Shown piece by piece: positions 15,740-23,331 of a DNA stretch of 54,918 nucleotides. The notes beneath the pieces are model-generated. The model saw only the letters and a program-made list of their open reading frames with translations, was not told the origin of the DNA and searched no databases. Source of the DNA: Nitrospiraceae bacterium (lineage in GTDB: Bacteria; Nitrospirota; Nitrospiria; Nitrospirales; Nitrospiraceae); NCBI GenBank assembly GCA_919902505.1, contig CAKKRE010000005.1, positions 1-54,918 on the forward strand, read 5' to 3'. The position numbers were made by a program, and so were the translations under genes. Each line of letters begins with the position of its first letter. The first letter of the stretch is position 1.

Positions 15740-17190
15740 TGGAACCGGGGGCGCCTATTCAGTTGGAATCACTATTGCCGGCGGATGGGCTGGCGGCGTT
15801 GACGGCGAAGGCCCAGAGCGCGGAGCGGCTTCAGCTCTTGTTCGATCTGCTCGCCCCGGCGCTCGGGCAGACCGGCTATGAGGCCTCCGCCAGGGCGTTT
15901 GTGACTGAGCTTGCGACCCGGTTGCATTGCGATCGGGTGACTCTTGGGACGGTGTTGCACGGCCGTGTCAGGCTTACAGCCCTTTCCCACAGCAGCACAT
16001 TCAGCCCCAAGACAACGCTGGTCCGGGCCATCACGGCGGCGATGGAGGAAGCGCTCGACCAGCGGCAGACCATCGTTGTGCCGCCCCTGCCGACTACCCC
16101 GACTCAGATCCGGCGCGCGCACGATGAGTTGGTGCGCGAATTCCACAGCGCCGCGCTCTGCTCGGTGCCGCTGTCGTGCGATGGGCATGTAACGGGGCTG
16201 CTGACCTTGGAGCGGGGAGCGGAGCAGCCCTTCGATCGCACTACGCTCGACGTGCTTGAAGCCTTGAGCGCAGTGACTGGTCCACTTTTTGTGATGAAAC
16301 GGCGCGACGCGCGATGGCTCGGCGGCAAGGTTTGGGAATCGGTTCGATCACAACTTGCCAAGTTGACCGGGCCTCGCCATGTGGGACTCAAGTTGGCGAC
16401 GCTCGGTGCGGCCGCTCTGGTAGCGTTCTTGTTTCTCGCAACAGGCGAGTATCGCGTGACGGCGAAAACGGTGTTGGAGGGATCGGTCCAGCAGGCTGCG
16501 TCGGCTCCCTTCCAAGGCTACTTGGAGACGGCGCCGGTCCGGGCCGGCGACATCGTGCAGGCGGGACAAGTCCTCGCCACGCTGCAGGATCACGATTTGA
16601 AACTCGAGCGGTTGCGATGGCAGAGCCAGCGGGATCAACTGGCCAAGGAGTATCGGCAGGTCCTGGCCGACCGGGATGCGGCCAAGGTGGAGATCAAGGC
16701 GGCGGAGTTGGCGCAAGCCGGGGCGCAATTGGCCTTAGCGGACGAGAAGCTTGCGCGGATCCGGATGACCGCGCCGTTCGCCGGCATCGTTGTGAGCGGA
16801 GACTGGAGTCAGCGGCTGGGATCTCCGGTGGAAGAAGGGCAGGTCCTCTTCGAGGTCGCGCCGTTGAACGACTATCGAGTGGTGTTGCAAGTGGATGACT
16901 GGAATATGGCGGGGCTGCGCGTCGGGCAGACCGGGACCCTGCTGCTGTCGTCATTGCCGCACGACGAGCTTCCGTTTACCGTCACCCAACTCACGCCGGT
17001 GTCGACGGCCAAGGATGGCCGTAATTATTTCCGGGTCGAAGCCAAACTGACGACTGCGCCATCGGACCGACTCCGTCCGGCCATGGAAGGAGTGGGTAAG
17101 ATCGCGGTGGACGAACGGTCGTTAGTCTGGATTTGGACTCACGACATCGTCGATTGGGCAAGCCTCAAGCTCTGGGCCTGGTTGCCATGA
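15736..17190 (+). CDS. GAF domain - TM - HlyD-type membrane fusion protein
   Basis: The protein has 484 residues. Residues ~40-190 look like a GAF sensor domain (HCDRVTLGTVLHGRVRLTAL ... SVPLSCDGHVTGLLTLERG). Residues ~216-236 form one membrane helix (VGLKLATLGAAALVAFLFLA). Residues ~240-480 are an HlyD-type adaptor: a barrel-sandwich half (AGDIVQAGQVLATLQDHDLK), a helical hairpin, the second half (RMTAPFAGIVVSGDW) and a beta-barrel. So a cytosolic ligand-binding domain is joined through the inner membrane to a periplasmic adaptor. It is coupled to DUF3467 by a 4-bp overlap. I infer it is the inner-membrane adaptor of the export machine, with the GAF domain gating or recruiting on the cytosolic side. 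Similar proteins are named HlyD family secretion proteins. Confidence 0.85.
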   Translation: MMEPGAPIQLESLLPADGLAALTAKAQSAERLQLLFDLLAPALGQTGYEASARAFVTELATRLHCDRVTLGTVLHGRVRLTALSHSSTFSPKTTLVRAITAAMEEALDQRQTIVVPPLPTTPTQIRRAHDELVREFHSAALCSVPLSCDGHVTGLLTLERGAEQPFDRTTLDVLEALSAVTGPLFVMKRRDARWLGGKVWESVRSQLAKLTGPRHVGLKLATLGAAALVAFLFLATGEYRVTAKTVLEGSVQQAASAPFQGYLETAPVRAGDIVQAGQVLATLQDHDLKLERLRWQSQRDQLAKEYRQVLADRDAAKVEIKAAELAQAGAQLALADEKLARIRMTAPFAGIVVSGDWSQRLGSPVEEGQVLFEVAPLNDYRVVLQVDDWNMAGLRVGQTGTLLLSSLPHDELPFTVTQLTPVSTAKDGRNYFRVEAKLTTAPSDRLRPAMEGVGKIAVDERSLVWIWTHDIVDWASLKLWAWLP

Positions 17191-17421
17191 AGCAGGCGTC
17201 AACCGTCAATGGTCAACCGTGAGGCGACGTAGCGATCAGCTCCCAGTTTTCAGTCGTTGGCTTCACAGGCGACTTCGCTGAGTACTGACAGCTGATAGCA
17301 TGGCAGTGAGTGGCCAACGACGCGTCACGCATGACGGGTGTTCAGAGCTGATTGCTGAAAGCTAGCCGCTGACTGCTGGTGTCGATCTAGCGGTAAGCAT
17401 TGCGTGAGGGACCGGGCTCGA
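17191..17421 (+). other. Non-coding stretch with short degenerate repeats
   Basis: No gene is supported. The stretch holds imperfect short repeats, for example GTCAACCGTCAATGGTCAACC at its start and several GCTGAtnGCT-like words (17300-17312 and 17345-17378). It separates the GAF-HlyD gene from the minus-strand toxin remnant and looks like old insertion or duplication debris. Confidence 0.4.
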
Positions 17422-17679
17422 TCACCGGTAGGCTTCGCGACGATGGGCGATTCGAAGGACGAGTATAGTCTTGGCGGTATCGTCGATGTCCAGCAGGACT
17501 CGGTATTCGCCGATTCTCACTCGCTAGGTGTTGGATGTGCCGGCTAATTTAGCGATGCCGTGCGGCCGGGGGTGGAGTTCAAGATCGAGCAAGGTCCTGG
17601 TGGTACGAGTCCGGAGTTCGGAGGGGAGTCTGTTGAGATCGCGTTCCGCTGCGGGCCGTAGGAGAACGGTATATGCCAC
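17422..17679 (-). pseudogene. RelE/ParE-type toxin with an internal stop codon
   Basis: From GTG at 17677-17679 the minus strand reads MAYTVLLRPAAERDLNRLPS and continues as a typical RelE/ParE toxin (LxG ... RVRIGEYRVLLDIDD ... VLRIAHRREAYR) to a TGA at 17422-17424. Codon 52 is TAG (17524-17526), exactly where the family has a tyrosine before RVRIGEYRV (TAC or TAT). One base change therefore explains the break, and the reading frame on both sides is otherwise intact. The GTG shares one base with the antitoxin stop. I call it a recently inactivated toxin; a sequencing error at this base is the alternative. Confidence 0.7.
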
Positions 17680-17951
17680 TATCGGCCTTTTCCGTTTTTC
17701 TTCAGCAAGGCTTGCAAGGGGAGTGAAGGACCGGATTCCGTTCTGGCCTCCTGTGCCAAGAGATTATCAATGGCATCCTGGAGATAGGTGGGCAGCGTTT
17801 CCCAATCAGCATGCTTCGCCAAGGTGCGGAGATAGCGTTCGTAATCTTCAATGGACACAATGACTTCGACTGTTTCGCCGCGCTCGTTCTGGACGTATCG
17901 AGGGGGATCGATTATTGCGGCGGGTGATTTGCTCTGTCGTCTGCTGCTCAT
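17679..17951 (-). CDS. Antitoxin partner of the broken RelE-like toxin
   Basis: The predicted product is 90 residues: a short basic N-terminus, a central segment (RYVQNERGETVEVIVSIEDY) in the style of Phd/YefM and related antitoxins, and a charged helical C-terminus that would wrap the toxin. I chose ATG 17951 because GGGAG lies 5 nt upstream; a GTG at 17963 is in frame but has no such site. The stop codon overlaps the toxin start by one base. It has its own promoter with a 12-bp palindrome in the spacer. The exact antitoxin family is uncertain. Confidence 0.7.
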   Translation of the reverse strand: MSSRRQSKSPAAIIDPPRYVQNERGETVEVIVSIEDYERYLRTLAKHADWETLPTYLQDAIDNLLAQEARTESGPSLPLQALLKKNGKGR

Positions 17952-17978
17952 TGAATCTCCCACGAGATGATGATGAAA

Positions 17979-18007
17979 ATGGTATCACCGGTGATTCTAC
18001 AGGTCAA
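17979..18007 (-). promoter_or_regulatory. Antitoxin promoter with 12-bp palindrome in the spacer
   Basis: On the minus strand TTGACC (18002-18007) and TACCAT (17979-17984) are 17 bp apart. The perfect palindrome ATCACCGGTGAT (17984-17995) lies in the spacer. This is the same layout as the higBA promoter and fits autoregulation by the antitoxin. Confidence 0.55.
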
Positions 18008-18078
18008 ACGGGTCGCCGTCGGGAATGAGCGGACTGTGGCGCCCTACGACTTTCGCCAACTTCGCCGAAGCGGCGGTT

Positions 18079-18366
18079 TCAGGCTGCATAGAGGAGAATG
18101 CCTTCCCGCTCGACGGCAGCGGGGAGGGATGACACCACCGTGCGCTTCCGGTCGAACTCCTCACGCGTCAACACGAGAATATCCTTCGCAACTCCGACAC
18201 CGATCAATGTGCGGAATGCCTCCTGTTCGCGTCGATACCGTGGTAACCCAGATTCTTTCACCACCATCAAGAGGTCGTAATCGCTGTCAGGACCGGCTTC
18301 TCCTCGTGCACGCGAACCGAATAAATAGACCCGCTCCGGCTGAAAGGCGCCGGTTAGGCGACGCAA
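18079..18366 (-). CDS. MNT-type minimal nucleotidyltransferase
   Basis: The 95-residue protein contains the nucleotidyltransferase signature GSRARGEAGPDSDYDLLMV (GS...DxD), preceded by PERVYLF. MntA-type enzymes AMPylate a HEPN-domain partner toxin. No HEPN gene is adjacent: only 115 bp lie between its stop and the antitoxin gene. The start is unclear. The homologous region seems to begin upstream (EDPILEEILRRL), but that frame has no ATG, GTG or TTG before the TTG at 18364-18366, so the 5' end may be degraded. It sits on the minus strand inside the plus-strand export locus, like the two toxin-antitoxin pairs. Confidence 0.7.
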   Translation of the reverse strand: MRRLTGAFQPERVYLFGSRARGEAGPDSDYDLLMVVKESGLPRYRREQEAFRTLIGVGVAKDILVLTREEFDRKRTVVSSLPAAVEREGILLYAA

Positions 18367-18521
18367 TATTTCTTCGAGGATGGGGTCCTCGGGTTTACGG
18401 TGAAGTGGTGCTCCGCATTGATCTTGGGTGGGAGGAGCCTAGCACAAGGTGTGCGGCTGCGCAATTTCATGGTTTTGTCTCTCTACTGGGATGTCAGTCC
18501 TCAGTATGATTCGGGTGATGG

Positions 18522-20669
18522 ATGGCGGGTGAATTCTTCAGCGCCTCTTGGTATCGGGTCGAACGGCTGAAGCTGCGGTTGCGCAGTCATGTGGAACTGA
18601 CGCGGCATCAGTATCGTGGGCAGACCTGGTACGTCCTGCGCGATCGTGCCTCCGAACGGTTTCACCGGTTCGCCCCTGCGGCCTACCATCTGATCGGCCT
18701 CATGGACGGCCGGCACACGGTGCGGAGCATCTGGGAGTCCGCGACGGCGACGTTGGGTGATGAGGCACCGAGTCAGGACGACGTAATTCGGCTGCTGGCC
18801 CAGTTGCACGGCTCAGACCTCATCGTCTGCGACGTCTTGCCTAATACCGGGGAATTGACCGAGCGGGCCGACCGGATTGCGCAGCGACAGTGGGCGAGCC
18901 GACTGTCGAATCTGTTTGCCTGGCGCTGGCCCCTTTGCGACCCCGACCGCTTTCTCACCGCGTTGCTACCTGTGGTCCGACCGCTTGTCACTTGGCCAGG
19001 CTTCTTGCTTTGGTGCTGCCTGGCTGGTCTGGGCCTTATCCTCGGCGGGTTGCATTGGCCTGATCTCACCCACGATCTGCTCGGACAGTTGACCACGCCG
19101 CATTCGCTGGTGGTGCTCTGGCTGCTCTTTCCCCTCATCAAGCTGTTCCACGAATTGGGACATGGATTCATGACGAAAGCCTTCGGAGGCGAGGTGCATG
19201 AATTAGGCGTGATGCTGCTCGTCCTTACTCCTGTGCCCTATTGTGAGGCCTCCGCCGCCTGGGCTTTCCGGGACAAGTGGCAGCGAGTTCTGGTCGGAGC
19301 GGCGGGGATGATGGTCGAGGTGGCGTTGGCGTCCCTGGCTCTGGTGGTCTGGATCAATGCCGAACCTGGGCTGGTTCGCTTGCTGGCGTACAACACGATC
19401 TTTCTCGCGGGGGTAAGTACGGTGCTGTTCAATCTCAACCCGTTGCTCCGCTTCGACGGGTACTACATGCTAATGGACTGGCTGGAGATCCCGAATCTTC
19501 GCGCACGCGCCACGGCGTATCTCCGGTACCTATGTGAGCGGTACCTGTTCGGGGCTCGTGAGGTAAGCCGGCCCGATGCCACGGCCGGCGAGCGGGCCTG
19601 GTTCGTGGGGTACGGGGTAGCGTCGATCATCTACCGATTGTTGGTGACGGGGGCGATCCTGCTCTTTCTCGGTGAACTCTCTCCCCTGCTGGGAATTCTG
19701 TTCGCGGCGATGACCGCGGTCGGGATGCTGATGGTGCCGCTGGTCAAGGGACTGTCATATCTATTCACGAGTCCCTTGATCCGTCTGGTCCGCGGTCGTG
19801 CCCTGGCGGTCACCGTCGTGCTCTTCGTCTTGCTGGCAGGCGGCCTGTGCCTGACACCGGCTCCGTTTCATACGATGGCGGAGGGCGTGGTGTGGGTTCC
19901 CGATGAATCGGTGGTGCGCGCCGGGACCGATGGCTTCGTCCGGCAGGTCGTGGCCAAGCCGGATAGTCTGGTACAGCCGGGCGAGGTGCTGTTCATTGCC
20001 GAGCATCCACGGTTTCAGGCGGAGGCGCGCGTGCTGGCTGCGCGGGTAAAAGAACTGCATGCGCGCTATACCGAGCAACGTCCGATCGATCTCGTCAAGG
20101 CCGCCATCATCGAAGAAGAGTTGGCCTATGCGCGGGATCAACTGGCTCGAACGCAACGTCGGCTGGATGACTTAGTCGTCCGGAGTCGTGCTGCGGGGCA
20201 GTTCGTGCTGCCGACGCCGCAGGACCTTCCAGGCCGATTCGTGAAGCAGGGCGAAGTGCTCGCCCACGTCGTGGATCGCCGCAGGCTGACCGTGCGTACA
20301 GTCGTCCCGCAGGCGGATATCGATCTCGTGCGCACTCAAGCCCCCGGCGTGGAAGTGCGGCTGGCGGAACGCGTGCAAGCGCGCTACCGGGCGGGCGTCG
20401 CACGACTGGTTCCCTCCGCGGTGACTGAATTGCCGCATGCAGCGCTCGGTACCGAAGGGGGAGGTGCGGTGCCGGTCGATCCGACAGATGCGCAGGGTGT
20501 CCGGACGATGCAGCGGGTATTTCAAGTGGATCTTTCGGTTCCCGAAGAGGTTGGGCTCATCCACGCGGGCGAACGTGTGCATGTCCGATTTTCGCATGGG
20601 TGGGCGCCGCTCTCGGACCAGTGGTATCGGCAGATTCGTCAATTATTCCTTTCACGCTTCAATGTCTAA
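18522..20669 (+). CDS. PqqD-like / M50 site-2-type protease / HlyD adaptor fusion
   Basis: The 715-residue membrane protein has three parts. Residues ~25-105 look like a PqqD-type winged helix (ERFHRFAPAAYHLIGLMDG), a fold that binds peptides in other systems. Residues ~150-450 are a polytopic M50 metalloprotease with zinc motif HELGHG (210-215) and the third-ligand motif NPLLRFDG (306-313). Residues ~465-715 are an HlyD-type half-lipoyl and barrel region (RQVVAKPDSLVQPGEVLFIA) with a coiled coil. M50 enzymes cut within or next to membrane helices. I infer it binds the substrate through the first domain, may trim it, and connects to the outer-membrane channel. The next gene overlaps it by 8 bp. 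The active-site motifs are intact, so the protease is probably active. Confidence 0.88.
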   Translation: MAGEFFSASWYRVERLKLRLRSHVELTRHQYRGQTWYVLRDRASERFHRFAPAAYHLIGLMDGRHTVRSIWESATATLGDEAPSQDDVIRLLAQLHGSDLIVCDVLPNTGELTERADRIAQRQWASRLSNLFAWRWPLCDPDRFLTALLPVVRPLVTWPGFLLWCCLAGLGLILGGLHWPDLTHDLLGQLTTPHSLVVLWLLFPLIKLFHELGHGFMTKAFGGEVHELGVMLLVLTPVPYCEASAAWAFRDKWQRVLVGAAGMMVEVALASLALVVWINAEPGLVRLLAYNTIFLAGVSTVLFNLNPLLRFDGYYMLMDWLEIPNLRARATAYLRYLCERYLFGAREVSRPDATAGERAWFVGYGVASIIYRLLVTGAILLFLGELSPLLGILFAAMTAVGMLMVPLVKGLSYLFTSPLIRLVRGRALAVTVVLFVLLAGGLCLTPAPFHTMAEGVVWVPDESVVRAGTDGFVRQVVAKPDSLVQPGEVLFIAEHPRFQAEARVLAARVKELHARYTEQRPIDLVKAAIIEEELAYARDQLARTQRRLDDLVVRSRAAGQFVLPTPQDLPGRFVKQGEVLAHVVDRRRLTVRTVVPQADIDLVRTQAPGVEVRLAERVQARYRAGVARLVPSAVTELPHAALGTEGGGAVPVDPTDAQGVRTMQRVFQVDLSVPEEVGLIHAGERVHVRFSHGWAPLSDQWYRQIRQLFLSRFNV

Positions 20670-22641
20670 CACGGTGCTGTCAGATGCGGTGCAAGGTTCG
20701 ATATATCCCGAACGGGCGACGCCGACGTTGTCCTGGCTCGATACCTTTGCTCAGCGCACGGCCGGGCCGATCGCGCGGCGATGGCGCAGCCGCCTCTGGT
20801 CGAGTCATGAATTTGTGGAGCGTGTGTCCGGGCTCGCGATTCAGTATGAACGCCTGAAGGAGACCGACTTTCAACCGGCCGCGGAGAGTCTGCGCGCGGC
20901 GCTGGTCAGGCAGGGGTTGACCGATGCACTGGTCGCCGAGTCGTTTGCGCTGGTGCGAGAAGTGTCCGCCCGACTGCTTCACCAGCGGCATTTCGATGTT
21001 CAGGTTGCGGGCGGGTATGCGCTGCTTCACGGCCTGGTGGCCGAGATGCACACCGGTGAGGGAAAGACGCTCACGGCCACGCTTCCGGCCTGCACCGCCG
21101 CCTTGGCTGGCTTGCCGGTGCACATTGTGACCGTCAACGACTACCTGGCGACCCGAGATGCGGATTTGATGGTCCCGGTGTATCGTGCGCTGGGCCTGTC
21201 TGTGGGCGTGATCGTACATGGGCTGACGCCTGAAGCCCGGCGCCAAGCCTATGCTTGCGATGTGACCTACTGCACGAACAAGGAATTGGTGTTCGACTAT
21301 CTCAAAGATCGCCTGGCCGTCGGTCGCCAGTCCAACGGCATTCAACGGCGCCTTCGGAAGGTGTCGTCTCCTCATCAGGGCGACGGCTTGCTGCTACGCG
21401 GCCTCTACTATGCCATTGTCGATGAAGCGGACAGTGTGCTGGTGGACGAAGCACGGACGCCGCTTATCATCGCCGGACGCGGGAACGATACGGATGAGCG
21501 GCTGGTGTATGAACAGGCGCTGGCGGTGGCTCGGCAGCTGCGTCCTGGTCGGGAGGCGCGTATCGATGTCCGCGCGCGGCACGTCAAGTTGACCGAGGCC
21601 GGGTCGACTCGTGCAGGGGAACTGACTCAGGCGTTGGGCGGGGTCTGGCGGGGGCGAGGCAGGCGCGAGCATCTCATCGAGCAGGCGCTCTCGGCGCTGC
21701 ACCTGTTCGAACCGGACAAGCATTATGTCGTCCATGATGCGAAGGTGCAGATCGTCGATGAGTACACGGGACGGGTCATGGCCGATCGGTCTTGGGAGCG
21801 CGGCCTGCATCAGATGATTGAGATCAAGGAGGGGTGCCCGCTGAGCGACCGTCAGGAAACGCTAGCTCGTATCAGCTACCAACGATTTTTCCGTCGCTAT
21901 CTCCGGCTGTCCGGCATGACCGGCACGGCATGTGAGGTGGCGGGCGAATTGTGGGCCGTGTACCGGCTCGGAGTCGCCACCATTCCCACCAACCGGCCGT
22001 TGCGGCGCACCCGCGCGGCGGAGCGCATTTTTACCACGGCTGATGAGCGCTGGCATGCAGTGGTGCGGACGGTGGCCCAGCTTCATGGAGAAGCGCGCCC
22101 TGTGCTGATCGGCACACGATCTGTCGCTGCTTCGGAACGGCTCAGCCGCCTGCTTCTTGATGCTCAATTGCCGCATCGTGTGTTGAACGCCCGCCAGGAT
22201 CGGGAGGAAGCGGATATCATCGCCCAAGCGGGAGAACCCGGGCGGATTACCGTCGCAACCAACATGGCGGGACGTGGTACGGATATTCACTTGGGCCCCG
22301 GTGTGGCCGATGGGGGTGGCTTGCACGTCATTGCCACCGAACGCCACGACGCGGGCCGGATCGACCGCCAGCTGTTTGGACGCTGTGGCCGTCAGGGAGA
22401 TCCGGGATTCTGCGAGGCATTGGCGTCGCTGGAAGACGATCTCGTGACGGCACATGCGAGCCGCCCGGGTCGTTGGATCGCCCGGCAAGCTCTTCGTGTG
22501 GGATGGGTGTGGCCGGCGCTATGGCTGACTCGTGGAGCTCAACGGGCCGCCGAACAACTTCATGCACGCATGCGGTCCGCGGTGCTCAAGAGCGATGATC
22601 AATTAGATGCGACCTTGGCTTTTTCGGGGCGGCCGGAATAG
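20662..22641 (+). CDS. SecA-like ATPase lacking the C-terminal SecA part
   Basis: The 659-residue protein shows the SecA motor: Walker A AEMHTGEGKT (127-136), VTVNDYLA (156-163), VDEADSVLVDEARTPLIIAG (253-272), GLHQMIEIKEG (381-391), LSGMTGTA (416-423), TVATNMAGRGTDIHLG (530-545), the arginine-finger region IDRQLFGRCGRQGDPG (567-582) and SLEDDL (589-594). Standard SecA continues for about 250-300 residues after SLEDDL (helical scaffold end, wing, zinc-binding tail); here only 65 residues remain. I use ATG 20662, which overlaps the M50 gene stop (ATGTCTAA); a longer frame from 20437 would cover that gene. It is not the housekeeping secA. I infer it drives export of the giant protein, through SecYEG or directly with the M50-HlyD partner. 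Confidence 0.9.
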   Translation: MSNTVLSDAVQGSIYPERATPTLSWLDTFAQRTAGPIARRWRSRLWSSHEFVERVSGLAIQYERLKETDFQPAAESLRAALVRQGLTDALVAESFALVREVSARLLHQRHFDVQVAGGYALLHGLVAEMHTGEGKTLTATLPACTAALAGLPVHIVTVNDYLATRDADLMVPVYRALGLSVGVIVHGLTPEARRQAYACDVTYCTNKELVFDYLKDRLAVGRQSNGIQRRLRKVSSPHQGDGLLLRGLYYAIVDEADSVLVDEARTPLIIAGRGNDTDERLVYEQALAVARQLRPGREARIDVRARHVKLTEAGSTRAGELTQALGGVWRGRGRREHLIEQALSALHLFEPDKHYVVHDAKVQIVDEYTGRVMADRSWERGLHQMIEIKEGCPLSDRQETLARISYQRFFRRYLRLSGMTGTACEVAGELWAVYRLGVATIPTNRPLRRTRAAERIFTTADERWHAVVRTVAQLHGEARPVLIGTRSVAASERLSRLLLDAQLPHRVLNARQDREEADIIAQAGEPGRITVATNMAGRGTDIHLGPGVADGGGLHVIATERHDAGRIDRQLFGRCGRQGDPGFCEALASLEDDLVTAHASRPGRWIARQALRVGWVWPALWLTRGAQRAAEQLHARMRSAVLKSDDQLDATLAFSGRPE

Positions 22642-22676
22642 AGGCACAGGCGCTAAGCCTGGGAGGGGAGTATGCG

Positions 22677-23324
22677 ATGCCATTGCTGCGATTAACGATC
22701 TGTCTATTGGGAGTGACGGCGGTGATCTCACAGTCGGCCGGTTGGGCGGGAGACTTGACCTGTCTCATTCATCCCTACCAGACGATCACGATCACTTCTC
22801 CTGTTGCGGGTGTGCTCGAAACCATCGCGGTAGACCGTGGTGACGTGGTCAAGGAGGGGCAGGTGCTCGCGACGCTGGAGACGAGTCTCGAACGGGCGAC
22901 TGGCGCCGTCGCACATGCGCAGGCCGAGTTATCCAATCGGCGGTTAGCCGATTTGGAATTGAATCGGACGACGGCAGAGGTGGCCTTGCGCACGCTGAAG
23001 AGCCCCATTAATGGAGTGGTCGTCGAGCGCTACATGCACCCGGGTGAATTCCCGAAGCAGGAGCGCGTGCTGAAGCTGGCACAAATCGATCCCTTGCGCG
23101 TGGAAGCCTATGCGCCGGTGGCGTTGCTGGGAAAAATTACCGTCGGCATGACGGGATCGGTCAAGCCAGAAGACCCGGTGAAGGGGGAGTATCAGGGGAA
23201 AGTGACGGTTGTCGATAAAGTCGTCGATGCGGCGAGTGGTACTTTTGGGGTGCGTATGGAAGTGCCCAACCCCGACATGAAATTGCCGGCGGGGCTCAAG
23301 TGCACCGTACGGTTCACTAAATAG
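22677..23324 (+). CDS. Periplasmic adaptor (HlyD/RND type) with shortened hairpin
   Basis: The 215-residue protein starts with a signal peptide (about 1-25, ending SAGWA). It has the barrel-sandwich halves ITSPVAGVLETIAVDRGDVV and LKSPINGVVVERYMHPGE and a beta-barrel to the end. The helical hairpin between the halves is only about 40 residues long. ATG 22677 has GGAGGGGAG upstream, and the gene lies 35 bp after the SecA-like gene. Adaptors of this class join an inner-membrane component to a TolC channel. The next gene encodes a paralogue with a longer hairpin. It is too short to reach TolC alone, so it may form a ring with its neighbour. Confidence 0.87.
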   Translation: MPLLRLTICLLGVTAVISQSAGWAGDLTCLIHPYQTITITSPVAGVLETIAVDRGDVVKEGQVLATLETSLERATGAVAHAQAELSNRRLADLELNRTTAEVALRTLKSPINGVVVERYMHPGEFPKQERVLKLAQIDPLRVEAYAPVALLGKITVGMTGSVKPEDPVKGEYQGKVTVVDKVVDAASGTFGVRMEVPNPDMKLPAGLKCTVRFTK

Positions 23325-23331
23325 GCGCCCG

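Noticed and set aside
20437-20661. 75-codon N-terminal extension of the SecA-like frame
   Set aside because: It overlaps the M50-HlyD coding sequence completely. ATG 20662 overlaps that gene's stop, the usual coupling pattern, and SecA homology begins after it.
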